A stretch of 64,000 nucleotides of DNA. It comes from Chamaecyparis obtusa (lineage: Eukaryota > Streptophyta > Pinopsida > Cupressales > Cupressaceae). Made by a program: the position numbers and the translations under genes. A model generated the notes under the pieces. The model was not told the origin of the DNA. It ran no database searches and saw only the letters and a list, made by a program, of their open reading frames with translations. Of the stretch, positions 11,414 through 23,860 are shown one piece after another (positions within the stretch are counted from its first letter, which is position 1; every line of letters starts with the position of its first letter). The stretch lies in NCBI GenBank assembly GCA_027943335.1, contig BSBK01001118.1, positions 2,732,501 to 2,796,500 of the forward strand, read 5' to 3'.

Positions 11414-12457
11414 TGTTGCAAGAGCGCCTAAGGGTTGGCTAGTTCCACAATTTTATTTTTGGTTTTGAAAGACCCTCAGAGGAAATTGTATATATATAAG
11501 GTCATGTAGAACATTGTGTGTGAGTCTATTAGGGGTTGGGGTCAATTTGAAGTCTGAAGCCCTAGAAGTGTTTCAGAGATGGCTTAAGTGATCAAAAGCC
11601 TCTAAATGGGTTCAAGAACTCTAGATGACATCAGCATGATGTCACTAAGTCTAGGATAGGCTTGTGACATGCTAGAACCTAGTATAGGACTTAGGAGAAG
11701 CCAAAATGTGAGAAAAGCAACATTTTTTGAAAGGTTGCTAAAAAGTTGCTAAAGTTGCTTTAGCAACTTTTGCAACTTTTGAAAGTTGCTTAGACAACTT
11801 TGTCCAAAATGCTTCATAAGTCCTAAAATGGTGAATAGATACCCTAAAGACAACACAAGGCATGAACCTTGTCTATTTAAGTCTAATTAGAACTAATTTG
11901 CAAGGTTTGATGTCAGAGTGTACAGACTTTTCTATACTAGTGAATAGAACATTAGCTTTTCCTTTGTATTTTTGTGGTTGCAAAGCGCCTACATGGTGTG
12001 TATGGATTGAATCCATGATTGTGCCATTGGGAATAGTGTGATTTGATTTTTTTAGTGTTGATTTCATATTTTTTTGTATATTCTTTCTCATTAGGTAGGT
12101 CTGTGTTTATATTTTAGTATCTTGCCAGTTTACTGGTTTGTATAGACTATTTTTGTAAATGAGGCCCTAACTCATCTTTCCACCATAGCATCTATACGAC
12201 CTCTTAGAATTGATGATTAGGGTCATTGTAAAAAATGCAAGTCAAATTAGGGCCCTTGTAAAGCATGGAAACTATTTCTAAAGTCTTTCCCTAGGCGGGT
12301 CCATGGAGATCTTAGTTAGGGAAGACTAAGCTGCAGAGAATTAAACTTGCAGAGGTGGTACCCAAGCATGAACCCAAGAATTGCAAGTTGTAGACAAAGG
12401 CCTTATAATGATCTATGTGTAAGAACAAGGTCTAGATTAATCTCTAACAGACCCATT
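11414..12457 (+). repeat. 3' LTR of gypsy chromovirus (end approximate)
   Basis: It starts TGTTGCAAGAG directly after the purine tract. The end is placed at CTCTAACA (about 12457) only because it finishes in CA, so it is uncertain. A small fold-back, AAGTTGCTTTAGCAACTTTTGCAACTTT, split across about 11742-11790, lies inside. The matching 5' LTR is not in the window. Confidence 0.55.
11489..11500 (+). promoter_or_regulatory. TATA box of gypsy LTR
   Basis: TATATATAAG lies about 75 bp into the LTR, a plausible core promoter. No start site can be read from sequence alone. Confidence 0.5.
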
Positions 12458-13145
12458 AAACCCAAGAATAGAGAATCCCTAGTTCTTCACAAAACCCTCA
12501 TTAAAACACCAAATCTTGGTTAGGGCAATGTACGGAGAGATGAAACCCTAGAACCTCAAAAATATTTGAGTTGATGTTAAATCAACTCAAAAATATTTGA
12601 GTTAATTTTAAATCAACTCAAAATGCCAAAGAAAGTTGCAGGGTCATTATACAAGGTTGTGGTGAAAAGGCCTATTTTCTCAGAGTAGGAGACCTAATAG
12701 GGGCTCGTTTCTAGTAGGTCTATTTTTAGACTAATTAATGGAATCAATAAGGAAGATAAGCATGGAGAGTCTTCCAAAGCTTATAGTTGAACAATTTGGA
12801 GACTATAATAACACCTCCACACCTCTTCAAGTGAATTTGTGAATATTGGTGGTGTAATGTCCTTAAAGATTATTAAGGGCTAGTGTTTTGGCAAGGTAGT
12901 TGAGCACCAAGAGCTTAATTGTTTTGGTGAAGCATCCCTTGATAGCTAGGTTGGTTTGTAGACCAGAGGATCAAGATCATGATAATGATCCTATAGGTCA
13001 AAGGGTGTGGAGAAGAAGAACCCTAAAAGGTCCTTGAAAGTGACCTAAGTGTGAAGGTGTGATAAGTAGAACCAACCTCCCTATCAATTATGGTCAGTTT
13101 TAGAATTTTATCTCTCTCTCTCTCTCTCTCTCTAAAAGTTAATCA
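12281..13145 (+). repeat. Direct repeat R1b, partner of R1a
   Basis: This matches 1-650 with an extra block at 12313-12474. It lies downstream of the 3' LTR and stops at AAGTTAATCAA, where R1a continues into pol. This suggests a tandem or recombined copy of the same gypsy element broken at that point. Confidence 0.65.
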
Positions 13146-13430
13146 AACATGAATTGTAATATCTAATATTAGATAAATATTAAGTGTTATAAAATAGTAA
13201 ATTGACATTTATATTTTTTATTATCTTTATTTTTATTAAATATATTAAATTAATATATTAGGTTTAGGGTTGAGATTCCATATCTCTTCTCCCCTCCCCT
13301 ATCCCTTCCCACTCTCTCTAGATATGCCTCCTAATAATATTCTCTCACTCTCTCTCCTCCCTCATGTCTATCATCATCATTATCCCCATCTCTCTCTACC
13401 CCTATTTCTAAGATCTCTCTCTATTGAAAA

Positions 13431-13461
<31 letters not shown>

Positions 13462-13890
13462 AGATATTCTACCTAATCACCCTCTCTCTCGGTATCTCCC
13501 CTCCCTTATCTCACCATCATATCCCTCTCTCTCTCTATTGAAAACATCTCTTTTTGGGTTCATATTAGGTTACATGGATAAGGTTAAGGTTAGAGGGAAG
13601 GTTAGGATAAAGTTTATAATTAAAGGTTGAGGTTAGGATTAGTGTTAAGAATTATGTTATGGTTTGAAGTTATGGTTAGAATTATGGTTAGTTTTATAAT
13701 TCTCTCTCTCTCTAGATATGCCCTCTAATATCTCTCTCTCTCTCTCTCTCAAAGTTAATCAAACATAAATTGTAATATCTAATATATATTAGATAAATAA
13801 TAAGTGTTATCAAATAGTAAATTGACATTTATATTAAATATATTATTAATATATTTATATATTAGGTTTAGGGTTGAGGTTCCATTTGGT
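13110..13890 (+). repeat. CT tracts and ~614-bp tandem duplication
   Basis: CT microsatellites lie at 13110-13133, 13433-13461 and 13730-13750. The sequence after the first (13134-13285) recurs after the third (13751-13888) with small indels, including AATTGTAATATCTAAT and TAGGTTTAGGGTTGAG. Apparent Leu/Ser frames across the CT tracts are not genes. Confidence 0.75.
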
Positions 13891-14375
13891 TTAGTGGTAG
13901 GGTTAGCATTCAATTTTGTATTGAGATAATCTTCAAAGTGGTTTTGTGTTAGGGTTCATATTTGATTTGATTAAGCTTAGGGTCAAGGTTAAATTTGATT
14001 TATTGTTTAGTTAGGTTTATGATTATGGTTTAGTTTGGTTTAGTATTAGGTTTATGGTAGATTCTAGTTTTTTGTTGTTGTTAAAGTTTAAGTAGTTTTA
14101 ATATTTAATTAGGATTAGAGTTAGAGTTATAATTTTTTTTTTTTAAGGTTAGGTTTCAATTTAATTTAGTGTTCTATTTAAGGCTCAATTTTATTCCGCG
14201 AGTCTCAATTTATTTAGGGCAATATTGTGATTTGAAACATTAACATTTACTGTAGAGTTAGATCTCAATTTAGTTGGGTAAGTCTTAATTTAGGGCGATG
14301 TTGTGATTTGAAACATTAATTTAAAAACTTTTACATAATTAAATTTGAAAAAATAATTAAAGTAATTATACATAA
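13891..14375. other. GGTTTAG/TTAGGG-like degenerate sequence, no gene
   Basis: Words such as TTAGGGTT, GGTTTAG and TTAGGTTT recur loosely from about 13560 to 14300. They resemble decayed plant telomere-type repeats, but no run of perfect TTTAGGG units is present. Confidence 0.35.
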
Positions 14376-15333
14376 GAGATTATGAATTAATATTTTCAAA
14401 AATTTCATGATCCCTTTCTTTAATGATGGACTTATACTAAATGTATATATTCAAGATTGAATTGTTTCTCTATAAAATTTATTGTTCATGGTAATCCTAT
14501 TACTTTCAAAGAACTCATTAAATATGATTAATAATACAAAGAAAGAATTTATTATTATTAGAAAAGTAAGATGTTTCTATATTATTTTTATACTTTTCTA
14601 ATATTCTATATTTGTAAGAGTAATGATATTTCTAATAGAAAAATATAAAGAGAATATAGAAACATCTTTATTGTAAATTAGAAAAATAAGAGGAATCTAT
14701 TATTTCTTTATATTTTTCTATTATTCTTTTTAGAGTAATATGTTTCTAATTAATATTTAATAAATATGAAAAACACGATTTAGTTATAATTTTAATCTCT
14801 TGGAATAATTAAAACTTAGGACTATATATTATTAAATCTACTCATTTATATGTTTGTGATATATAATAGATTATGAATTAATATTTTCAAAAAAATCATG
14901 ATCTCTTTCTTTAATGATGGACTTATATTAAATGTATATTCAAGATTGAATTGTTTCTCTCTAAAATTTATTGTTCATAATCCTATTACTTTCAAAGAAC
15001 TGATTAAATATGATTAATAATACAAATGAAATAAATTATTATTATTAGAAAAGTAAGATGTTTCTATATTTTTTTTATACTTTTCTAATATTCTACTTTT
15101 CTAAGAGTAATGATATTCTAATAGAAAAATATAAAGAGAATATAGAAACATCTTTATTGTAAATTAAAAAAATAAGAGGTATCTTATTTTTCTATTATTA
15201 TTTTTAGAGTTAATTAATATTTATTAAATATAAAAAATACAATTTAGTTATAATCTTAATCTATTGGAATAATTAAATCTTAGGACTATATATTACTACT
15301 AAATCTACTTAAATATATATTTTTGTGACTATT
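14376..15333 (+). repeat. ~490-bp tandem duplication with internal fold-back
   Basis: Copy one (14376-14866) and copy two (14868-15333) match along their length, both starting AGATTATGAATTAATATTTT. Each contains an imperfect inverted repeat, in copy one AAGATGTTTCTATATT near 14568 against AATATAGAAACATCTT near 14653. A MITE-like origin is possible, but terminal features are unclear. Confidence 0.8.
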
Positions 15334-16373
15334 TGTATTCTTTGACATTCGGAAAAGCACATTTGAAAAAGAAAATCCTAAAAAGAAAAATGACATTTGG
15401 CATTTCAATTTTTTTTAATGCCATTTGACTTTTTGATTTTTGAATGTCATTTGGCATTAATTCATGTGTAACTAACGACAAACTTTTTTTATGTACTTCT
15501 CAGCATATTTAGTATCGTAGCTTATGCTACAACTTATAGGTACGCCTCTTGGTGTAAATATATAATTTATATGACATAATATAATATAATAATAATTAGT
15601 ATAATATCATTTATGGTCTAGCTTTGATTTAAGATTATCTAATTTTATTATAAAGTAATTCAATAATATTAGTGTAATATAATATAATATAATATTATTG
15701 AGGGTTAAGTTTATGTTCACAATTGCAATTAAGGTTAGGTAAGGGTTATTCTTTATTTAAGGTCCAATTTTATTTAAATTTATTCTAAATCTATTAATTT
15801 TTGAAAGACTAAATTATTTAGTTTTAATATTTAATATATTTATATATTACGACACACTATAAAATATATTATAGAATCAATTATAATATGATTATATTTT
15901 GTTTACAGGAGTATAATACAAGAGTATAAGCATTCATGTTTTAAGCAGAGTTAGCATGAGTATAAATACTTTATATTAAGGTTAAGGTTTGTTTACAGGA
16001 GTATAATGTAATAGACGATAACTCTTCTTAAAACATGAATGTTCTTTCTTAGTCAATTATCTTTAGTAGTATTAAAGAGTATTTTTTTTGTTAAAAGTAG
16101 ATTAAATTTACCACTCCTTTATCATATTGTTAGGAAAGGAGATAAAACTGTTTAAATCTTTAGAAATGACAAGCGGAAAAAAAAGGATGAAGTTTAGTAG
16201 TCATTATTTCTTTAAGGTTATTCAGGATATTAGAAAATAGTTTGCCAGGTCATTTTTTGCGGGGACCACTGACAATTCGCATTCACACTCTCTAAGAATT
16301 TTTAGTAACCTTTATATTCTTCGCACAATACCAATTTAACTCATCCTATATCCATCAGACATTTCTGCAATAG
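15334..16373. other. AT-rich, no gene seen
   Basis: Low-complexity AT-rich sequence. The words ATGACATTTGGCATT and AATGTCATTTGGCATT occur twice near 15390-15460, and GTTTACAGGAGTATAAT occurs twice near 15900 and 15990. No coding signal. Confidence 0.5.
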
Positions 16374-16949
16374 ATGACAACTCCAATCAAGTTAATAAGC
16401 CTTCATAAACAAGTTGCCTTCGATGGAGAAATTTCTTCTAACAGAATTAAGAAGATAATATTGATCAAATTTGACATTGTTTTAAAAGTTGTATATGTTA
16501 TCTTATATAATGAATATAAAGAGAATACCAACAGATATCGAGTCAACTCTGATATCCCGACAATGTTCATCGCTTCAGCCTTACAAGTGGATCCAGATAT
16601 CAAGGCTATTGGAAGCCTTTGTAGAAGAATTTTTTAAAAGAAATATTTGGTGGATTTGGATAAAGTACTAAATAGTATTCGCATTAATTTATCTATTCCC
16701 GAGCCTAAGGACTACAACAGTAGAGTCGTCAACCATAACATTGTCTCCACCTTTCCTATCCTTGAAATTGAAGACTGAGATAGATATTTAGAGGAGACCC
16801 CTTCAATCAGAAGGAATTTGGACTTCTTACTATTTTTTACCCATTTGAGATCTCCCTCTGATAGAAATTGGATGAACATCTTTATTATGGAAGACGACAT
16901 TGGGCTAAGATTGGCTCAGGAAGAAGAAGGCTCTACTTTGTCTTCTTGA
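16374..16949 (+). pseudogene. Unidentified decayed coding sequence 1
   Basis: Reading from ATG at 16374, one frame runs about 190 codons to a final TGA near 16947, with only two internal stops (16635-16637 and near 16776). In such AT-rich DNA that length points to a formerly real protein. It begins MTTPIKLISL, has YRVNSDI near residue 58, and ends acidic (MEDDIGLRLAQEEEG). I recognise no family. It is followed 380 bp later by a second sequence that shares the IKLISL start and the YRVNSDI word. They may be paralogues, or neighbouring genes of one inserted element or virus with chance short matches. Confidence 0.4.
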
Positions 16950-17332
16950 TCTTCAGACATGGTCTAAAGATATTCATAGACCTATGGGTATATGTTTGTA
17001 ATATTCAGATTAAACCAAAGAGACATTTTTTATGTTTGCAAAGTTAATTTTTTATTTTAATTGTATACTTAAAAATTCTACCCAATTTATATCTTTAGAT
17101 AAATAAGGAATCTTGAAATTAATTTCTAATCCGCATATAGTTATAGTAGATTTTGTGAAATATTAGCCATATTTTGATAAAGTTATCTCTGACAGGTACA
17201 ACCAATTCATTAAATACAACATGTACTTTGTCATAAATTGGCACCGTCAATATAGCATGCATGACCTATCTTTTAACTTGAAAGGCGGTAATAAGTAGTC
17301 TCTTTTCATTGGAAAAATCATTTGTCATTGCA

Positions 17333-18060
17333 ATGGAGTCAAATATTAAGCTCATCTCCCTCACTGAAAATAGGCTAACTTCTTTTAGAGGAGTGATCAA
17401 ATCTGAGAGATGGGATAAATTGCTACAAACAAACAACTTGGGTCGGAGGTGGTCGAAAAGATAATGGGTGAGGATATTTTTAATCATGATTTTGTCTACA
17501 GGGTTAATAGTGATATTGTAGGCACCTTTGTAGCTATCCTTCTCACTGTTAAAATCCCTAAAGGAGAGGTAATTTTTGCATGCTTGGAATTATTTGATGA
17601 TAAGCATTGTAGTGGGCTTTTATTGGCTATAAATAGTGTTAATTCTGACATTCTGATCCCATTCCCAGAGGATTACATGTTGAATCCCACAGGCTCCTTG
17701 ACCCACAAGATTCATTGTGCAAGAAGACCAATTCTGGTCTTCAAAAAAAAAAAAATATTTGATGATAGGCTAGACATCATCAAACGTAATGCATATTTTC
17801 TTCTAAAATGGTTGAAGGTTAAGCCATGCAAAGATGTTAAATGGGTTAAAGAATATCTTCTTGTGGAAGGTTTCGAAGTAGAATCTGACTTCGGAAACAT
17901 GTCATTATATGACATTTAGCTTTTCCCGCCTGCAATAGTTAAAAAATCAACTAAGGGCTTTATAGCGATCAAAGGTAAAAGGAACTTAGAGTCAAGGATA
18001 GAAGAATCATCTGAGGATGAGGAAGATCTAGTGTTCCATCCTCTAGTAAGGAAGAAATGA
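17333..18060 (+). pseudogene. Unidentified decayed coding sequence 2
   Basis: An ATG at 17333 opens a frame starting MESNIKLISL. A one-base shift near 17440 moves it into a 156-codon open stretch ending in TAG at 17917. The same frame then runs on 46 codons to TGA at 18058-18060, ending in an acidic then basic tail (EESSEDEEDL). Total about 242 codons. A hydrophobic beta-like segment followed by GEV...LELFDD, and further on FPEDY, is loosely reminiscent of the Asp-containing core of 30K-type plant virus movement proteins. That is a guess from pattern only. Host origin or an unknown transposon protein remain equally possible. Confidence 0.4.
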
Positions 18061-19479
18061 GGAATTTAATGATTTAATTTCAACTGGATAACCCTAGGTT
18101 TAAATGTTAAATTAACGAGTATAAACTTTCATATTGACTATATTTTTTGTTTTAAGTTAAAATTGAAACTATACGTACTGGTCTAAAGACAGCTTGTTAA
18201 GTAATGATAATAATGTTATTTTGTTCGAGTAAGCAAAAATGTTTCTGTATTAAGATATTTAGCAATTGGTATATGCTAGCATACATAAAAGAAATAAGGT
18301 ATAGATATATATATGTGTATCTGTGTGTGTGTGTGTGTGTGTGTGTGTGGGCTATCAAATATACACATATATATATACATAGGCATATATTTATGATTAC
18401 AAATATACTACTAACTACAGAAGGATTTTTGCTTTTCCAGATCAACATTAATTTTTACATAATCTTTAGATGTTTAAATCCATTGGGTAAGCTTGCATTT
18501 ATTAGGCAAGATTGTAGGCTGAATGTTTTTCTGAAAGAAAACTTTAGTTGTTGGAATTATATCTTCACAAAAGCAAGTCTACCTTGCCTATCTATGTTTT
18601 TTTTTCCAATTTTGCATTGTGTTTAGATATTCCTAAATGGTGATAATTTTCTCCTATACAGGCTACTAAGAAATGAACAAATTTCTTTTGAAAAAAGTTG
18701 TTAGTTTGTCTCTAATATTTTTGTAGCAATCTCTTGCTGAGTAGGAAGCTAATATTTTTCCTAGAGAAGCAGGAGGACTAAAATTACTCCTAGTTCATTT
18801 CTGGTTTCTTGAATGGTATGATCCTAAATGTAGCTCTCTTATCTGGAAGTATATATAGAAATTTTGTGAAGACCTCTAAAGAAGGAACCAGTATGATGAA
18901 TTTGTTCTTTTGTTTTCATTATGCTTATGCACAAAAAAAGTATGATTATAGAAGTGTTTAATTCACATCCTTACTTTTCTCATTGTTGGGGGTTTACTCC
19001 TCACCAAGGGAAGTAAGAGGTTCATTATTTCTTTAGCATTCTACATAGTTTCACAACACTAGAGAATGCGTGAAATATCATATTCTAGTATCTAGAGCCT
19101 GTATCTTTTTTGTAAATGACCTAGACCGAGACACTAATGATAAATTAAGGACTTAAATTGTTGTCATAACTGTTTCCATTTAGAAAACTAGGTTTCTAGC
19201 ATAATTATGCATGTGGAGTAGCCAAGGGAGTATATCGCCTTTTTTCGAGCCATTCTAAGAAAGGGTAACAATAAGATTTGCACTTTATTATTGGTAAATT
19301 TAGAATCAGTGTTAAGCATTGAATCATTTTTTTGGAATATACTAATGAGGATCTTAGCGGAGCATTTGAGTTGATACAAGTGAGGATTAAGGCAGAATGA
19401 TTGCATCAGAGGAAGGTTTTCCTTCATCACCGAATGGATTAATGAAAGCCACTCACTCCATATCAAGGATTAGGAGAAT
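18061..19479. other. No gene seen; GT microsatellite 18322-18349
   Basis: AT-rich sequence with a (GT)n run of about 28 bp. No domain or long credible frame on either strand. Confidence 0.5.
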
Positions 19480-19554
19480 CCATATTCAAAATTTAAATCA
19501 ATATGATTATCTCATAAATTTGTAATATGAGGGAATGCCCTCTTAAAATTTCAT

Positions 19555-19705
19555 GTATTAGATTCTGGACTTTGGTCCCAGGCAAGGCTGGAGGTTTTCT
19601 CAACCCCACTCTTTCTTACCAGCACCTACACTGAGCGGGGTTTTTCAGTAATACTTTTTATGATTAATAAAATCTTTGGCTTTGGCCTTTTACCAAAAAT
19701 AAATA
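19555..19705 (+). mobile_element. Probable LINE 3' end
   Basis: The sequence contains GGACTTTGGTCCCAGGCAAG, then AACCCCACTCTTTCTTACC, then AATAAAATCTTTGGCTTTGG, and ends in an A-rich tail (AAAAATAAATAAAAAT). That order is typical of 3' ends of plant L1-type elements. I see no reverse transcriptase upstream, so it would be a heavily truncated copy. Confidence 0.4.
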
Positions 19706-22173
19706 AAAATATTATATTTTATTTGTTTTTAATGATATAATATATTTTAAAAATATAATATAATATATATTTAAAACTAAAACTATTTATGTTTAGGTTA
19801 AGTGTTGTTTGTTTAATTTTTATTTAAACTATACAATACTTATATTTACATAGTAATCATTTTCTTAAAACATAACCAAAATAAGTAAAATAAAATAAAA
19901 TCTAATGAAATATTAAAAATAAAAATATAATTATTGAGTTGATAGGCTTTATGTCCAGCTTTGCTCCGGTGAATGAATTTTTAAGCCCAAAAGTTTTCAA
20001 TATCCTCAACTAACATTATTTTCGATAAAATCTTTGCGGATCTATCCTCTTATCTAATTTTTTTTACTCTCTTTTTAACTATTTTTTCTTTCGACTCATC
20101 TTTTTTCTAATTCTATCTCTATCTCTATCTCTATTTTCTTGGGACCTTATCTCCACATCCTATGTGTGATATATGTGCACAAATTTCAACAAACAATATC
20201 TCAAAACCATTCAAAAGGAATATTATAGAGTAATTTTCAGGTATGCCACTATATCTTGGATTCTTCTACCTAGGGTTTCATTTTTGTTTAAGGTTCATTT
20301 ATAAAAGAAAAATATTTGTGAAATTTCATTCAAACAAAGAATCATCCCAAAGATTTTATCCCTCTTCCATGGGCAAAAAATTTCCAAATCCACAAAGTTA
20401 TTCATGTATGTTTAACTATTTCTATAACTTAGTTTTCATTTCAATTTAGAGAGCATTATGGATTCCATTATTACTGCCGATGAACCTATTCTATCCTATT
20501 TTAAAAAAAACCCTTCACATGAGTCAATATTTTGAGTATAGTGATCCCATGTAGTTTTAATTTGACTTGTTAATGATTAGAATATGACACCTGTATCAAT
20601 TCCTTTGGGTTACTTATAGTTAGGTTCTTAATGATTCTCTTTTTTATATAGTTGATGTTTTTGAATGGGTCATGAAAATTATATGTTATAACACTTTGTG
20701 TTAAATTACAATGTGACTACTCTACTGGATTTGAAATCGTGTCTTCTAAGCGTAATTGTATTCTATATTGCTTTAATAAAATTAATCGACACTGATTTTG
20801 AAATTAATGTTAACTGAAACCTAGGTGTAGTTGTATTACTTTATGAATGTACATTTTTGTTTAGACAAGGAGTTTGTTGAGGGTTTTAATTTTTTCTTAT
20901 CTTATTAGTGATTTTGACTTCACCTTTAGTTTGACTACAAATTAAACTAAAAATGTGGCATTCTATAATTTCTTTTTATTTATTTAAAATCTAAATTTAG
21001 ATTATATTTTTTTTAATCTTCCATGTTGTCTAATGTGAGGATGCACTATCAACCTTGGCATGTGGTGTACAAGTGGAACAGCCTCAACAAATTAATATTC
21101 ACACCCAACAATCATAGATTATCAAACCCTATAAGTTGCAATATATTTGTGACACAAATTTTGCAAGTTACGTCAAACTAGGAGAACACCGGTCTTACTA
21201 GGAATGTCATTAATCACAAGCAAATTGGCAATTATATGCAATAGATCAATACGAACTACATGTCAAATTTGTCCCCATGTAAGGCATTTTTAGGTACTCA
21301 AGTTTCTAAATTTCTATAAACACAATTTATTCATTGTTTATAATTAAAGCATGTTTAAATATAGGGCTCAAATTTAAGTGGCATACTCAATCTATATTAT
21401 TAGGAAAGTGTTGTTATCACAAAGTATTTCACAGTCTACACATATTAAATTATTTTGTCTGTATTTTTTAAATCAATAATTATATAGTCAGATGTCTAAT
21501 AAACAAGTCCAAGTTTGTTACATGACTGTGAGAATAGATCATGTAATTTCCTTATTATTTTTTATTTTAAATTATAAAAAAAAACTACCAGCTCATTGTT
21601 CCATGCACAAAAATGTGCAACTGCTAGTATTACTATATTATAGATGTAAAGTTCAAGATATAGTTCACGTATATTAAAAATAAAAATTATAAAATAAATC
21701 TTTATTCATAAATAAAAATTTTAGAGTGACCAGTGATATATTTATAAATTATATATAATTTTATATATTTTATTAGAATGGAATCTTTTAAAGAGAATGT
21801 ATTTTTTAAATATTTTTAAAAAAATTCTAATATATTATTTTAATGTAGTTTAATATTTTAATTTTAAAAATTTGTCATTATCATTTCACAATTCTTTTGT
21901 TTTATTCAAATATTATACATTTATGTGTTAGTTTGAAAATTTAAAATGATTATAATAGGATTCCTTCTATATTATGGAAACGATGTAGAAAAGATGTGGA
22001 AACCATGAGTAGACTTTTAAATTTTTTACTTCATTAAGTTTAAAATAAATGTTAGTTTTTCTTTTTCCACATTAGTTTCATAGTCATTACATCAAAGGCT
22101 TCTCCCCCTTTTTATCATGTAGGTTAGCACTCTTCCTTTTCGGATCGTCAGTCCACCAAGTTTGTCGTGGCAT
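19706..22173. other. AT-rich, no gene seen
   Basis: Long AT-rich stretch with a short TCTATC run near 20115-20140. Nothing coding or structural stands out on either strand. Confidence 0.5.
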
Positions 22174-22360
22174 GATTCGTTTCAACTAGAAATGAAATCA
22201 ATGATTGAAACATATCTTTTTTTCTCTCTACAATATGATTTGTTTCAACTAGAAACGAAATCAATGATTGAAACATATCTATTTTTCTCTCTACAATATG
22301 ATTTGTTTCAACTAGAAATGAAATCAATGATTGAAACATATCTTTTTTTCTCTCAACATG
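22174..22360. repeat. Three 63-bp tandem repeats
   Basis: Units start at 22174, 22237 and 22300, each with GTTTCAACTAGAAA and AATGATTGAAACATATCT. Within each unit GTTTCAA and TTGAAAC form a small inverted pair. The period is a multiple of three, which explains repeated peptide-like frames on both strands. Confidence 0.9.
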
Positions 22361-22546
22361 AAAGGTTCCGCTCTCGATCCCTGATTGTTATAGAACTAGA
22401 GTTCCCAACTCACCCTATATATCTACAATAGTACCCATTCATTGCCTAATCCCAGACCCATCTATATCTAGAGAGATCAGATTCGGGCACCTATAGATCA
22501 GGGGAAGGTCTTTGAATGTAATAACTCCTAAAGTAGGAGTCATAAT

Positions 22547-22741
22547 TGTTGTTTTTCAAGATCGTTGCAAATGTAATAGCACTGTTGTAAAAGTATGTGT
22601 GTTCCAAATGCATCAATCTCTTGAATATATACATGGTAAAGATAAGAAGACACATGTCCCTTTATGGGACATGTCTATTCATTAATCTAATTTATTAATT
22701 TAACTATATAATCATTATAAGAATAAATAAATGATTAACTT

Positions 22742-22779
<38 letters not shown>

Positions 22780-22893
22780 TATTATTATAAAATAATATCA
22801 ACTATTATATTTATATGTATATATAATAAATTAATTCTCATAATAATTATATAATCAGTTTCATTTATCTAACTGATGCTACATACATCAACA
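22547..22893 (-). repeat. 3' LTR (347 bp) with CA microsatellite
   Basis: This LTR includes a (CA)n run at about 22744-22775. It is the cleaner of the two LTRs. The right LTR differs completely in its middle. Confidence 0.9.
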
Positions 22894-22910
22894 CTCCCTC
22901 TTAGCTAGGG
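22894..22910 (-). other. Polypurine tract
   Basis: On the - strand CCCTAGCTAAGAGGGAG directly precedes LTR start TGTTGATG. Related copies of the same words (CACTCCCTCTTAGCTAGGG) recur near 24682 and, diverged, near 24743. Confidence 0.8.
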
Positions 22911-22984
22911 AAGATAAAATCATATATCATATTTGTTGTGATAAGAAATCTCACATAGCTTGTGAAGGCAGATATCCCTTAACA

Positions 22985-23860
22985 CATGATGATAAGTATC
23001 ACATAACTCGTGAGATGAGGAATTACCTAACACGTGATACCCATTTTTATATATCACCTAACATGTCATATGAGGAATCACCTAACACGTGATACCTAGT
23101 TTTACATATCACCTAACATGTGATATGAGGAATCAACTAACACGTGATACCAATTTTTATATATCACCTAACATGTGATATGAGGAATCACCTAGCATGT
23201 GATACCCAGTTTTACATATCACCTAACATGTGATATGAGGAATCACCTAACACATGATACCCAGTTTTACATATCACCTAACATGTGATATGAGGAATCA
23301 CCTAACACGTGATACCCAGTTTTACATATCACCTAACATGTGATATGAGGAATCACCTAACTCGTGATCCCAAGTTTTACATATCACGTAACATGTGATA
23401 TGAGGAATCACCTAACATGTGGTACCCAATTTTACATATCACCTAACATGTGATATGGGGAATCATCAAACTCGTGATACCTAGTTTTACATATCACCTA
23501 GCATGTGATATGAGGAATCACCTAACACATGATACCCAATTTTACATATCACCTAACATGTGATATGAGGAATCACCTGACACGTGATACCCTGTTTTAC
23601 ATATCACCTAACACATGATACCCAGTTTTACATATCACCTAATATGTGATATGAGGAATCACCTAACACATGATACCCAATTTTACATATCACCTAACAT
23701 GTGATATGAGGAATCACATAACTCGTGATACCCAATTTTACATATCACCTAACATGTGATATGAGGAATCACCTAACACGTGATACCCATTTTTACATAT
23801 AATCACCTAACATGTGATATGAGGAATCACCTAACTCATGATACCCACATTACAATATCA
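22985..23860. repeat. 55-bp satellite array with G-box-like palindromes
   Basis: About 15-16 tandem units of 55 bp. Each unit holds two near-palindromic half-units, ATCACCTAACATGTGAT and ATCACCTAACACGTGAT, joined by ACCCAGTTTTACAT and ATGAGGA. ATCAC and GTGAT arms could pair, and many units contain CACGTG or CATGTG cores. Units differ by scattered substitutions and one unit is partly deleted near 23590-23620. Confidence 0.95.

Noticed and set aside
13270..13630. Leu/Ser-rich small proteins
   Set aside because: They arise from CT microsatellites in successive phases and have no start-site or domain support.
13560..14300. Interstitial telomere array
   Set aside because: TTAGGG-like words are frequent, but no consecutive perfect TTTAGGG units occur.
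22985..23860. CRISPR-like regularly spaced repeats
   Set aside because: The intervals between repeats are themselves repeated, units are 55 bp head to tail, and the context is a plant retroelement with no cas genes.
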